Notes: generated from the sequence alone by a model not told the origin. DNA of 64,000 bases from Polyporus tsugae (GCA_024305745.1 JAHRBS010000008.1:1054001-1118000), one strand, 5' to 3'; counted from the stretch's first letter, positions 12,981-24,574 are shown. Program-made: numbers and translations.

Positions 12981-14334
12981 TCACATTTGAATGCCGAACG
13001 GGTTCAACTCCTCTGGCCACACAGCGTCCGCCGGGAGAGCCTGGAGAGGGTCGAACATCTGGAGGAACTGCATCGCAGAGGCATCGGGTGCGAACAAGAA
13101 GGAGGGGTTGATGGAACCGGGGGCAGAGGGGAGAGCGGGGCCCTGCGTCTGGGACTGGAGTGGCTCCGCGTGATACCCGTCAACGTTCAGGTTGTACACG
13201 GCCGTTGGCGGAAGCGAAGCCGAGACCGGTGTCGCGCAGCTGGTCAAGGGGGGTGCAGACGAGTCGGCGGCGGCGGAAGCGCTGACGTTGTTCCAGGCTG
13301 ACAAGAAATCGCAGAAGCCGGCGTCGAGGGGGGCAAAATCCTTGTTCCAAGCCTCTAGCTCGGCATTGTGTGCCCCGTCCGAGAACAGCGCCTCGGTCTG
13401 CGGCTGGGATGGCGCCGCGCCCATGTGCTCTTGCGAGGGCTATAAGAAGACGTGCGTAAGTTGCAGTTACTAACCACAGGTGTCGAGAGGTGACTCACCG
13501 TAATCATTTGATTGAAGACCTGCTGAGGAGCTTGCTGGTTCATAACTCCAGTTGGAAGTTGAAGACCCGCGGCCAGAGGGGGGAAGGCTTGTTGAGGGGC
13601 GTAGGAAGGTTGGGGTTGGTAGTGCTGGGTTCGGAACAAGTCCTCCCACATGATCTCCTCCCCCTGGAATGGGAGTGGAAAAATGTTGCTCTGCATGCTG
13701 GTACTAGACGTAGATGGAAGTAGAGGCTGATCCGTCCACCCGGCGAGCTGTGAAGACCACGAATGACTGTCAGGTTGGGCGACGTGTGGTAGCTGCTGGT
13801 GAGTAAGGACAATGTCAGTATCGCACGAAAGGACGAGGGTACGAGACAACATACCCCAGTAGCATGGACGCCGAAAGGAACGTGGTGGTTGAAAAGGAAG
13901 TCCTTCCCGAAGTCGAAATCGAAGGCGTCACCGGACGAGGACGACCCGCCGGCGAGCATTGTTGCGTCTGGCGTTGTTGGGGCAGGGGTCGATGCAGACG
14001 AGCTCGTCATTGAAGACAACGGGGAGGTGGAGAAGGACGGCTGGACGTCTTCGGTCTTCGCGGCGGCGGTCTTCTTGCTCTTCTTCCGTGGGTGGTACTG
14101 ATAGTTCGGGTACGCTCTCCTGTGCTCCTCCTTCGCCTTCAACGCCTTGGCGATGAAGATGGCCTTGTCCTCCTTAGAAGCGTCCTTCCACTTCTGCCCG
14201 ATCTCCTTCGAAAGGGAGGCCATGCGGGGGTGCCATCCGTCTCCGTTCACCTTTTTCATCAGCCGTAATTCTGCACCGCGGAACTGCAAAAAGCTGTTGG
14301 CCGGTCGGGGAATCTTCGTCTTCGCCTTCTTCAT
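12981..14334 (-). CDS. HMG-box transcription factor (MATA/Sox-like box)
   Basis: The ATG at 14332-14334 opens directly onto a high-mobility-group box: IPRPANSFLQFR, KEIGQKWKDASKEDKAIF, KEEHRRAYPNYQYHPRKK (residues about 8-90). The RPANSF start, the central W and the P-N-Y-x-Y-x-P-R-K end mark a sequence-specific fungal MATA_HMG/Sox-type box. It should act in the nucleus. Two introns follow, starting near 13852 and 13499; the first has donor gtatgt. The remaining roughly 280 residues are disordered and rich in Gln, Pro and Ser, with acidic and aromatic clusters such as GEEIMWEDLF that could act in transactivation. The stop is at 12981-12983. In basidiomycetes such proteins include pheromone-response and development regulators; which one this is cannot be decided here. 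Confidence 0.85.
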
Positions 14335-14448
14335 TATTGTAGTGGTGCGTCGGCCTGCGCGAGAGGGAAGAGCTCGAGGAGGGAATTGGAAGGCGATTGT
14401 GTGGAGGGGGTAGCAATTGTTGGGATGAGAAGGGGACCAGGACGGTCC

Positions 14449-14456
14449 AATAAATA
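14449..14456 (-). promoter_or_regulatory. TATA-like box of the HMG gene
   Basis: On the minus strand TATTTATT lies about 115 nt upstream of the HMG start codon, with a CCAAT-type pentamer on the plus strand next to it. Position is plausible; function is inferred. Confidence 0.4.
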
Positions 14457-15529
14457 CCCGGCCGTAGCGCAACGCTTTGGCTTGCGTCCTCGTACGCACG
14501 CGACTCCGGCCAACCATCTAGCTGCCACAAAGCGGGCGTTGCTTTTTGACCCTAGTACACCGGTCTGCTTTGGTATGTCAAGCGTGCCTCCTGCCATAAA
14601 CGGATGACCAATGATAATGTCGGACGTGCAGATGGTCGAGAACATCTTGTTTACCGCTGTCTAGATCTAGGGGTCGCACTGGTGCGGACGCCACTCGTCG
14701 TGCGCTTTGGCCCACTGCGCCAAGGCCCATGCGTAGGTGACACAGCCGGCAGTGAAGAGAAAGCAAGCTACTCACAACTCGCTATGTTCATGACCATATC
14801 ATGAGATGCTATCCTGGTCTCCAGGATTTCCTAGGTAGCACTGGCATCAGGGGCCACACGGACCCAACCCTTGAGCGGAGTCCTCTGACTTCCAGCCAAG
14901 AGGACTCGAAAGACTCCTTTCGTCCCAAGCGTGAGTGGCCCGGGGATCTGTGATGTCAAGCGGGTACCTGATACCAGAACAGATCAACGAACATGCACGG
15001 CCACTAGGAGGACGGTCGTGGCGGCTCCGAGTCCGCGCTTTGTCGCCTGGGAGCGGGTTTTGATGAGCCTGCAAAAGGAACTGGGCATTGTCGATGGTCC
15101 CAAAGCAAAGGGTAAATTTTCACGTGTTTGTCCGACTGGTGTGCTTTTGAGTTCTGGACCATGGAGTAGTTTCGCTTCGTTCGCGAAAACTCACGTCCAA
15201 AGGCTTTTGCAAGTTGAGCTAAACGGGGGGGACGCACAGCCTTGTAAACGCGTTTCCAGCAGCATGTACGATGTCACATACCATGCATACCATCATTCGT
15301 TATCTTCGGAGAGTTCAAGTTGGCCCGCAGACACTCGTCGTTCGGGTAACTTCAACTTGGAAAGTACGACGTTTGAAGACACATGAGGGCCTGCTACCGC
15401 GAGAGTCGTCATAGGGCGCTTGAATTGCCAAAAAGAGCGAAGCATAAATTTCAAATTTCAAATAGACCCCTTTCTGGCAGACAACAACGACAACACAACA
15501 ACGATAGGATAGGAATACAACAGTCAACT
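14457..15529. other. intergenic, no gene recognised
   Basis: This stretch carries the upstream flank of the HMG gene and the 3' flank of the P450 gene. No supported gene, repeat or RNA is visible. Confidence 0.45.
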
Positions 15530-18078
15530 TTACAGGAAATCGGAGTCCTTAACGGGCCTGATGTCGAGCGGCACACCTGCGGTCTTGCCATCTCCATGCG
15601 GTGGAAGAACGACTGGGACTTGCAAGCCGTCCATGCGCCAGTAGACCTCCTTCGGTACACCCTCTTCGTTGACCGCTGACGGGAGCGAGAAGTGCAGAGC
15701 CGAGATGAGAGTCACGAGGACCTGTTCTGAACAAACAGGCGCGATGTGCGCGCGTCAGAAGCGGATGAGACACCGGCATGCGAGAAGGACGTACTCAGCT
15801 CCATCTCTGCAAACTTGAAGCCACTATGAGGTCGCATCAACATACTTCCCTTCCAATGTCATTTCAAACTTTAGATAGGACTCACATGCACGCGCGGCTT
15901 CCACCAAGGAAAGTCATCCTGACCGAAAGAACACCGTTAGCACACCCGCCACCCGTGACCCTTTAAAACAGTTATCAGAAAACTCACATAGTCGCATACA
16001 CTCCCGGGTACTTCACCCCATTCTTATACCCAGGCGTGCCCTCCACAACGTGCTCCTCGGCGTCGTCGTCGAACGCGAGGTCGACGTCGACGTTCTTGCC
16101 CCACCCGATGCGCTCTCCGCTCGCGCTCAGCCAGCGTCCGGGGCGCCATTCGTCCGCGTCGTCGCCCCAGATGCGCCTGTTGCGGTTCGCGCCGAGGATC
16201 GAGATGATGACGTTGGTGCCCGCGGGGACGTGCACCGCCGCCGCCTCCTCCCCGGTCGTTGAACGCACTGGATCCTGCAGGGGGAGGATCACGTCCTTGG
16301 TCGCCCTAGAAGCGGCTCCGAAGATTCAGTTGAGGTCCTTCTCGCTCTCGAGCAAGTGAGAGTAGAAAGGGGACACGCACACGCGGTTAATGAGGCTTGT
16401 CGGGGGGTACAGCCGCAGGGTCTCGCGCACGACGGCGTCGAGGTAGGGCAGGCTGACGAGCGTGTCATATGGCAGGGAGGCCTTCTCCCACTCGTCCTCT
16501 AGGCCTTGCTCAGCGGCTACAGCCATCCTCGCTCTTCGGATTTCGCTGCGCAGACGGGCCTGTGCTTCCTGTTCGCGCGCGAGGATCCAGAAGACACGGG
16601 CCACAGCTGTCGTCACCGTGTCGCCGCCGATCATCAAGGTGCTACGATGAAGGGGCGGGTGAGTAACCATTGAATCAGAAGCGTCGGGGTCGCGCACTTG
16701 ATCTGTCCGATGAGCTCGTCATCGGTGAGACGCTCCTTCTCCGAGCTCGACTGGTTCGCCTCCACTAGTAGCCTCGTCAGTCTCAGACCAACATACCAGG
16801 GGCCCCACTACTCACACATAATCGTCATCAGGTTCCTGTGCGGGCCCTCGTAATCATGCTCCGAAGTCCCGTTCTCCAACGCGTCCTTCTTCTCATGGAA
16901 GACGTTCCACGCACACCTGTCCAGGATCCGCGACAGCTCACGCAACTCACGGAGTGCGGGGATGGGCAGCCAGTCGACTATCTTGTTGCGCCAGTAGAGC
17001 GAAAAGTTCCTGACGACCATTGGGATGAACGGTCGGAGAACTAATACCCTCAGTGCGGTGCGGCTGGGGAGAGGCTCTTAGTTTATGTTGTATCACAGAG
17101 GATAAGCTGTAACGTACCTGACTTTGCGGATGGTGGTCGCGTGATCTTTGGTCTTGTCAGGATCCAAGGCATCGAGCGATATGCCCAGGACACCACCACC
17201 CAAGAAGTCCATGGTGATGCGTCCCGCCCAGGGGTATATGTCAACCTCTGCAGAACCTATTGTACGATTCCCATTTGCGTTAGGGTGCTGTTGTTTGCGT
17301 AAGGCAGGTGCGCGCTTACCTTCGCCTTTCGGGAGCTGCTCACGGATCCGCTCCAGTAAATTCTCTGCGATAGGCACCACAGTGGGAAGCACGGAACGCA
17401 TATTGGCGAGCGAGAAGACGGGATTCAGCATCTTTCGTTGCTTCCTGTGCTGTTCACCTGCGTATATGCGTATGTGGGTCCCGTGGTTTTGGGTCGATTC
17501 ACAGGATAGGGAAACACTAACCGACTGTGGCAATCAGGCCCTCGCCGAAGATGAGGCGGTTGGCCCTAGACAGCGGATCAGCCACTTCATACAAAGTATC
17601 TGTTCGCACGAGACCTACATGAGGAACATGTCTGTCTCATGGTAGATATCTTGGTCCTTGACGACAATATGGTGCAGCGCGCGGGGGTCAGAGACTAATA
17701 GCTGCTGGGCCTGTGAGGTTCAAGTTCAGTGCTTGTCACGCGAGCACCTGGTTCAAGTGCACGCACCCCAAGAGGCCCATGAACCTTGATAACGCCGCCG
17801 TACTGACGGATGAGTCCTAGGTTGTATTCTAGGCCGTCCTTGAACAGCCGATGGAAGTTACCTGGGAAGAAACAGCTCGTCAGTGTGGCGCTGCAATAAC
17901 GATGGTCTGAGACAAATGCGACCCGTGGAGGACGGGATCAGCCGCACTTACCGGTGAGCCAACGCTCCCTCGTAGGACCGGCGACGCGTGTCAGGCCATT
18001 TGGCACGGAACGTCGTGCGATGACTCTCCAGAGCGCAAAAGCTCCGAGGAGGGCGCCGAGCCACACCAGAAGCGGCAT
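15530..18078 (-). CDS. cytochrome P450 monooxygenase
   Basis: This is a membrane-anchored microsomal P450 spread over many short exons. The start at 18076-18078 gives the anchor MPLLVWLGALLGAFALWRVI followed by a basic stretch. Then come FHRLFKDGLEYNLGLIRQYG, the C-helix region GEQHRKQRKMLNPVFS, the I-helix IGGDTVT (family A/GGxDT), the K-helix VVRETLRLYPP (ExxR), and the heme loop FLGGSRACIGFKFAEMEL at about 15800-15925. The Cys ligand sits two residues before a phase-2 intron. The last exon ends ...VKDSDFL at 15530. All catalytic signatures are intact. The sequence style matches large basidiomycete secondary-metabolism families, but I cannot assign a CYP number. It lies downstream, on the same strand, of the small LPRPD membrane protein and near a UstYa-like gene, so a tailoring role is possible. 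Confidence 0.92.
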
Positions 18079-18880
18079 GGTGTCCTGTCAGTGGGTCAGT
18101 AGCGGTGGTAAACTCGCCCGAGGTTTCCGTGGCGCGAAAGAGGATGTCTCTCCAGAGCTCAGGACGCGGTAGGACAAGCTTCCAGTGCGGTCTGAGATAA
18201 GAACAGAGTGCAAGGACCGCCGCGGCGCAGCCCACGACGCCGGACAAAACCAGCGATACAATCTCCCGAGCCGGTCTGGGGGCGCCCGATGCGCGCTGTC
18301 TTAGCACAGGGCGTGGAAGGAACCCAAAGATGAGGGTCTCCTATTGCCATGCGCGAATCCCATGCATCTTTCCGGAGATGCCATGGGAAAGACGTTTTTT
18401 CACCGCCGGGTGACGTTGTGCGACTCCAATATTCCATCCCGCCCAGGTTTGTCCATCTCGACCAAGGCTTTCCACCTAGTCTCATCGGAAAATGCACAAT
18501 GGGGATAGATACCCTCCGAGTAGCTACCAGGTTGCAATTGCAGGATGAGGTGAGGAATCTGAGGATGGTGGTTGTGCACGAGCAGCGCCTGCGGGCGCCG
18601 GGCACTCTAGACCGAGCGCCCGTTAGTGGCTCGCTTTCTCACGGTATTGCCACTGCCACCTCCTCGTTGAGAACGGCTCTGATTTTACATGCAACCTGCC
18701 AGGCTCAAGCGGTTTCATCCTGCGTCAACTACACGCAAAAATTGTAATCCCCACCAGGTCCCCACAGTCCTCTGACCTTCGTCGACAGCAGGTGAGTCTC
18801 CCCTCGTGTACACTGTGATCCATCGTGGCCTCTTGGCGACTGGAGCGGCCGCGGCCCCCTCCTCCCGGGCCCTCAGAACC
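18079..18880. other. intergenic, P450 upstream region
   Basis: A minus-strand open frame here could encode a hydrophobic stretch, but it runs out of frame into the P450 start and has no family motif. I treat it as non-coding. Confidence 0.4.
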
Positions 18881-19189
18881 TCATTGGACCGATAGCTTCA
18901 CCCCATTTCCTACATCCGGACGAGGAAGCATGCGGGTGTCGACGATATCCAGGTTGTCTTGGATGATCTCGTAAATGGTCTTGAGCTTCGATGCGGCGAA
19001 CGCCCATACGAGAACGTTCACCAACAGCAGCGCGAGCGCAACGTAGACGACGCGACTGTAGTTGCTTCGTGGCCGATGCGACTTCTCATCGGCCCAGTGG
19101 TAGTGCCCTGAGTCCAGTGAAGGCACCACTTCGGCGTCTTTGTTGGTGTCTTCGACACTGTCGCGGGCGAGGGGGATGTATCCCGACAT
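18881..19189 (-). CDS. small single-TM protein ending in LPRPD motif
   Basis: This is an intronless 102-residue frame: an acidic cytosolic N-terminus (MSGYIPLARDS...), a basic patch, one clear TM helix (VVYVALALLLVNVLVWAFAA, residues about 48-67) and a short outer tail ending DTRMLPRPDVGNG plus seven residues. No catalytic motif is present. The tail resembles the DTR-LPRPD ending that I associate, from memory and unverified, with short Agaricomycete membrane proteins related to the N-terminal half of UstYa/DUF3328 proteins. It lies 971 bp from, and divergent to, a UstYa-like gene, with the P450 downstream on the same strand. It could be a partner or anchor protein, or a truncated UstYa gene; the sequence cannot distinguish these. 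Confidence 0.6.
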   Translation of the reverse strand: MSGYIPLARDSVEDTNKDAEVVPSLDSGHYHWADEKSHRPRSNYSRVVYVALALLLVNVLVWAFAASKLKTIYEIIQDNLDIVDTRMLPRPDVGNGVKLSVQ

Positions 19190-20160
19190 GCCTGAGTAGC
19201 AGCGATCGCAGACAGGTCAGAGGTTCGTTCCTTTCAATGTATGTGGACTTCAACTCACCAGTACGTTGTTCCGTCTCTGCAGGTGGTACCACTATCCCGC
19301 ACAAGCGGTGGCTATTATACTCGCAGGGAGCAGAACAGTCCAAGTCGCGACTTCCGAGTCGTCTTTTCTCAGGATCTGGGTCGATTATATGCGACGCCTC
19401 CACGACGCCCGTACTACTACCGGACGCTTGTCCCGGTCCTCCGTCTATCACATCTTCTTCCTTATACTCCAGCGCGGCTACCTTGCCGCCACTGGGGCTT
19501 CCCAGACACCTCGGGCGGGCTCCTGCATGTTCCTACTTGCGCACTAACTACAGCATCCGCAGTACGCGTCCGTCAGACCATGCCTTCCATGAACTCTGAT
19601 ATCTACTTTCGGTGAGTATGCATTTATCAGGCCAATCGGGCAAGTCCACGGTCTGTTCTCATCGGATCGAATACAGCATTGGAACGTCATGTGGACCCAG
19701 GCGCAAGCCAGCCGATCTCACCAGGCTGCTACCCGCGACGTGCGGGGTCAACGGCGTCCTCATTGCGCAATACCTTGGGCTCTTGACAATACACTAGCGG
19801 AGATATTTTCTCCACAACGCCGTCGCACGTCGCACAGTCCGTCCGCGGGTCGACCATGTAGCCGGAAGCGTGAGCGTCGAACTTTACAAGAGGAGTCCCG
19901 GGGTCCTGCCCTCGCGAACGCTGGTACGCGACGCTAGAAGACTTTACGTTATGCCAGATAATAGGCTTGCATCGTTTGCGCCAGATGGAAGAAGAAGTCG
20001 AGGCGAACGCATTGTTTCCGGTGCGCGAGGCGCGGTGCGTACTTGCGCTCGCGGAGGGTTGTCAGACGGGCTCCGTGGGCCCCAAATATCCCACCAGAAC
20101 CACAAATGCGCCCCCCCCCTCCTAGTTGCACGCGCGACTGCGAGCACTGAGTAGGCTACG
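19190..20160. other. divergent promoter region
   Basis: This is upstream sequence shared by the small LPRPD protein (minus) and the first UstYa-like gene (plus). No supported gene. A short poly-C run lies near 20107. Confidence 0.4.
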
Positions 20161-20874
20161 ATGTCGCCTTCCTCGAACCCCAAGTCGGTCATCCGACTCC
20201 TGACGTACGCCCTCGTCTTCATGACGGCTGTCAACATCGCCTTCCTCGGCATCCTCATCCACATCTTCGACAAGCTCGTACCCCCACCCCGCACCTACTG
20301 TACGTCTATCCACTCTCTTGAAATCGCACACCGTTCAAACAATATTGACTAACCTCAACCCCCCCCCCCCTTGGGCCTAGCATACGTCGGGGACGACTTC
20401 CCCTCGCAGCTCCCGCTCAAGCTTCCCTCCGTCGGCCTCGTGCTCACGAACCCCGCGCCGCACTTCTCGCTGCTCGCCGACGACGAGTGGGGCGCGCAGT
20501 ACCCCGCGGGCGGGTCCGTGGGCTTCACCGCGCTCGGCGCGCGCAACCGCACGTTCTTCCCGTCGATGCTTCACCAGATGCACTGCCTCGACGTCGTGCG
20601 CGTCGGGATGGCGACGAACCGCACGGGCTTCGCGCACCACGTCGAGCACTGCGTGCGCTACCTCAGGCAGACGGTGCTGTGCGCGGCGGACGTCACGCTC
20701 GAGCCCGCGTACAGGGCGCACGAGGACGGAGCGTGGATGTGGGCGGCGGACGGAGTCGGGAGCGTGCATCGGTGCAAGGACTGGACGACGGTGAGGCGGT
20801 ACTTGGAGGCGCACCCGGCGAGGAGCGCGGAGCCGACGGGGGAGGAGGACCCGGATGAGACGAAGGCGATGTGA
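20161..20874 (+). CDS. UstYa/DUF3328-like oxidase (copy 1)
   Basis: A two-exon gene (20161-20299 and 20381-20874) encoding 210 residues. The 81-nt intron contains a 12-nt C run. A short cytosolic N-terminus precedes one TM helix (LLTYALVFMTAVNIAFLGIL). The lumenal domain begins SYVGDDFPSQLPLKLPSV and carries both signature motifs, HQMHCLDVVR and HHVEHCVRYLRQTVLCAADV (two HxxHC-type elements), then HRCKDWTTVRRYLEAHP. UstYa-family proteins are thought to be copper-dependent oxidases that crosslink or cyclise peptides in fungal RiPP and some NRPS pathways. Both motifs are intact. The gene converges on an orphan 7-TM gene, and a secreted mini-peptide gene lies 3.5 kb downstream. The same pair occurs again at 51-53 kb. 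Confidence 0.85.
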
Positions 20875-21168
20875 GGGCTGCGCTGGTTTGTCGATGTACA
20901 GTGTGCGCTTCGTTCGTTGTTTAGACTGTCGGTGACGGGATGAATCCAGTAGACGAATTGTATCGTGTACCATGTGCTTGAAACCGACTTTTCTTGAAAT
21001 TCTGCCCAAACGACTTCAGTTGAAAAGCATTAACGGTGTTCTGGCATGGGTAAATGTACAAATGGTGTGTATCAACTATCAACGACATCCGCGTAAAGAC
21101 TAACTGGTACAACAACATGATCCAAAATGATAACCATTCATGAGAGCTCAAATGTCTGGCTTGTGGAA

Positions 21169-22525
21169 CTACACCTCCTCTACTGGCTTCATCTCGACGG
21201 AATCGCCATCTGCATGGTATACTTTCGTACTGCTCCCCGCCCCAGAGCTGCCGCCATTGCCCACAGTCATGGCGATCTTGCTCTCCCCGTGCGTGGTCTG
21301 GCCTCTCGTGGCCGTCGCCCATACCATCGGTGTCGCCGCGCCGTGGTCCATGGTCGTCTCCACCGAGAGCCCAAGCATGACGCGGATGAGGATAAGCGTC
21401 GGCGCGATTCCCTGTGCACGTGCGTGCGCGCATCGTCAATAAATCCCGTCAGCCCCGCGTCGCGTACTCTTCCCACAAGGCCCGACCAGAACAACGATGA
21501 AAGACTCACGTAGATCTGGCACGCCATGACCGCGACGATCGCGTCGACGGGGTGCTCGAGCGAGAGCAGCACGACGTACGCGAGCTGCACCGCGAGGTAG
21601 AGCGCGCCGCTCTCGACGATCGTCGCCATCGCGCTGCGCGAGATCGCGCGCGCGGAGCGGAACGCGCCATCGCCGGCCGTCCCGCGCGAGAGCCACCAGA
21701 TGCGCGCGATGATGAGTGTCGTCGCCATCGCATTCGTGCAGAGCGGGAGCGAATACCCCGCGAGCGTGAGCGGGAGCATCGGCTTGGGGGGCGTGGGCGA
21801 TGTCGGGTCGAGCGTGACGACATAGTGCACTACTTGCATGATGCATGCTGGCCGGCGCGAGTGTGGGGTGGATCGCGGGTTGTGGGCAGTCGTCGATCAG
21901 CGCGGGGCTTGGGGGAAGGGGGGATGGATGCGCGTGTGGTGCGACGGGAAGGGGAGACGACAGGATGGAGACTCACCAAAGCCCGCGACAGCGCACAGTG
22001 ACGGGAGTGCGATGATCCAGTAGTTCCTTCCCCACAGCACCCAGCAGCGGTAGATCAGGATGTAGTCTCCGAGAAGATCGCAGAGCGAGAGGAAGATGTC
22101 GGCTCCGACGAGTTGTGTTGTCTCGTTTGCGTATCCGTCAACGCCCTTCGCGGCCTGCTCGCAGTCTGTCAGTGGTCCACTCAACAAGGCCGATAGATAG
22201 GGGGACGCACGAGGGTCGTGTAGAAGTGATTGAACTCCAGCGCATAATGCACCGTACACGCAACGAAGAGGGCAAAGTGCGCTGAGACGACAGGCGTGCT
22301 GAGCTCGGTTTTGAGGCTCCGTCGGCGCAGAAGGATGATGGACACGATGAATAGGATGGCGTACCCGCCTGTGATTAATCAGAGAACCCACAGGTCAGAA
22401 AACAGAACACAGCCTGGCACTGACAGGGCGCTGTCAGTAGACTAGAACCAAGATGACATACCCCACAGCGTCGCCTCGCACGCAAACCCAATCAATGCCG
22501 TGAGGTCATTCGTCAAGTGCACCAT
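21169..22525 (-). CDS. orphan seven-TM membrane protein (copy 1)
   Basis: A five-exon gene starting at the ATG at 22523-22525 (MVHLTNDLTALIGFACEATL). Exon 2 encodes TM2-3 with ELSTPVVSAHFALFVACTVH and HYALEFNHFYTT. Exon 3 gives NETTQLVGADIFLSLCDLLG and YRCWVLWGRNYWIIALPSL. Exon 4 gives CIMQVVHYVVTLDPTSPTPP and several further helices. The last exon starts GIAPTLILIRVMLGLS and is followed by a hydrophilic Ser/Thr/Gly-rich tail ending EMKPVEEV. The topology suits seven helices with a cytosolic C-tail. This is a large basidiomycete-specific family of unknown function, not a recognised pheromone receptor. It is convergent with UstYa-like copy 1; stop codons are about 295 nt apart. Confidence 0.75.
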
Positions 22526-24240
22526 ACTGGCGGATGCAAGCAGCGACTGAGGGCTGGCGGAGTCGGAGGGAGGGGAAAGAAGAAGCCGAGCGACCGTGGA
22601 CGTTGCGCGGCACCTTTTGCTTTAACACCCGCTGCGCATCTCCGGACGCGGGTGTTCTCATGCGTCACGCTCGCTGGCGCCCGGCGCGGCGCAAGCGACA
22701 CGAGAGGCATACCCAACGACTTCTTCCGCCCATGGGTTCGCAGGGTGAGTGTTGGGATAAGATGTCATTGCAGAGCCAGCGGACGGAGTGCCTGACAAGC
22801 CGTTGAGATATTCTGATAGGTGTGGGAGCATGGATATAAGTAAGGAGCTGGACGTACCCGCTTCAGTCCCGCTTCACGTACACACGCTCGGACCGGAGCC
22901 CATGCTCAGCGCTCAGCCTTGTGTTGCCAAGTGAGCAATTGCCGGTTTGCTAGAAATTCTGATTCTGGCGGCGCGAGTACGCTGGCAGAGGGCACAGCCA
23001 CCAAGAACTGCCCCGCTACAGTACCGGCAGCAAGAGAGCCCCACAGAGAAGGAGGATCGCGTCGTGCCGACCATCTGATTGTAATCTGTCGCAAGCCCTC
23101 CCGCATCTTCCGGTGCCTCCTGTCTTTCGCCCGTGGACAGTGACTCATACGAGAAGGGGAGGCGGCTGGTGAAACGACAGAAGATTGGCATTCTGTCTGC
23201 ATGACGACGTGGCTCGCTCCTAGTCGCGCGACTGCATTCACGTCCCATTGGATTACATAAGTTGTTCCACGGATAAGACACGCGGGATGTGGTGGGGGAG
23301 CCTTGATTCGACTAGAAAGGCGGTGAGCTGATGATGCATGCGTTCAGAGGAAAGCGAACTTTGAACTCACATCATTCGATACACGACCGCGATCTCTGTG
23401 ACTGCTTGACGTACGTCACATAGGCGCGGGTCGCACGCTACAACAAGGAATGTGAGCGACAATGAATTATGTTTGGTTGTATGAAGACATGTAAGCTAAC
23501 TGCTAGCGTTTTTACAATGGGTTTACCGCTTCCCCAGAATGCGTGAAGGGTTGGACGGCTCATCCGCGGGCGAGCCTGAAGTACATAGACGCGGCAACAT
23601 TCAATGATGATAGATGCCTCGCGTATGTCCTGCAGTATGGACGCAAGTGTACACGGCTTCGGCGCCCTTCACACGCCATGCATCAACGTTCTTCGGGCCA
23701 TGGAAGCCAGCCGCGCCTGTCAGCTCTCCACTGCGCCCATTCTGCACGACTGCGCACACTCGCAACTGGGCAGTGACCATGGGGGGATAAGCGCCATCGA
23801 TTCCCTCGACCTGCCAATACCTAAAATACCCAACGAGATCAGTACTTACGGAGGGCCTAAGGGATCCATACTGGATCCATGCGGTCGCTACACGGGCCCC
23901 AATCAAGCGCTGTCGGTTTCAATTTCCGAGACCTATTACGATCTATGCTCACCTCGGGACATACGTAAACGACGGGGGTGTCATAGGTCTTGAGTTCACC
24001 GCCTGCTTCGCCGCTGTCCGCGTTCTAACCGGGTCGTAGGTTTCTTTCGAGTTTAGGCTCCGTCCGGAGTGCGCCTGCGCCGTGCAGGAAGCTGCGGCCT
24101 GAGCGCGCAAGCGGAAAATTGCATCCGAGAAGCACGAAGCACGCCCGCCGAGAAGCGTGTGCCGGGCTCCACGCCGCACGCCTTTCGCTTTTCGTCGTCT
24201 TCCCTAACAAATGGCGGTAATTGTGTTCGAGGACGTCGGG
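22526..24240. other. intergenic, no gene recognised
   Basis: About 1.7 kb lies between the 7-TM start and the secreted-peptide promoter. Several short frames exist, including a minus-strand frame near 23601-23906, but none has a domain, signal peptide or consistent splicing. Confidence 0.4.
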
Positions 24241-24249
24241 TACATATAG
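24241..24249 (+). promoter_or_regulatory. TATA-like element of the secreted peptide gene
   Basis: TACATATAG lies about 105 nt upstream of the ATG at 24352, a usual distance for a strongly expressed fungal gene with a short 5' leader. Confidence 0.4.
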
Positions 24250-24351
24250 ACCGAGTTGGCCCGCGGAACACCCTACCAGCCGGACCAGCCCCAGGCAGCA
24301 CCCCGAACCCCGTTAGTCTCGCGTAAACACGTACCCGGCGGAGAGCTCACC

Positions 24352-24574
24352 ATGCGTTCTGTCTTCACTGTCCTTGTCCTCGCGCTCGCGCTTGTCGTCC
24401 AGGGTGCGCCTACTCCCGATGCTACCATGGAGGCCCGTCGTGAGTTCCGAGCTGCTACTTCCAGTGAACCCGAGGGGGTTGTGCTGACGCCGTCTGTGCT
24501 TAGAACAGAACAAGGACTCGCCGATTCTGCGTGACTTCATCCACCCACAAGTCAAATCAACCGAGTGTGCGTAA
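24352..24574 (+). CDS. small secreted peptide, 52 residues (possible precursor)
   Basis: The first exon (24352-24439) encodes a strong signal peptide, MRSVFTVLVLALALVVQG, with likely cleavage before APTPDATMEAR. A 64-nt GT..AG intron (24440-24503) joins in phase to a second exon ending DFIHPQVKSTECA and TAA at 24572-24574. If the intron is ignored, a 60-residue frame also starts here, but the donor gtgagt and the acceptor cttag favour splicing. The mature part has one Cys and no repeats. The leader resembles that of the acidic repeat protein at 44.9 kb (LVLA..LAL..VQ-[GS]AP-P). No function is known; a secreted signal or a RiPP-type precursor is possible given the UstYa-like gene 3.5 kb away. 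Confidence 0.6.

Noticed and set aside
18159..18605. Minus-strand frame upstream of the P450 with a hydrophobic stretch
   Set aside because: The P450 has its own start and anchor at 18078. The upstream frame does not splice into it sensibly and has no motif.
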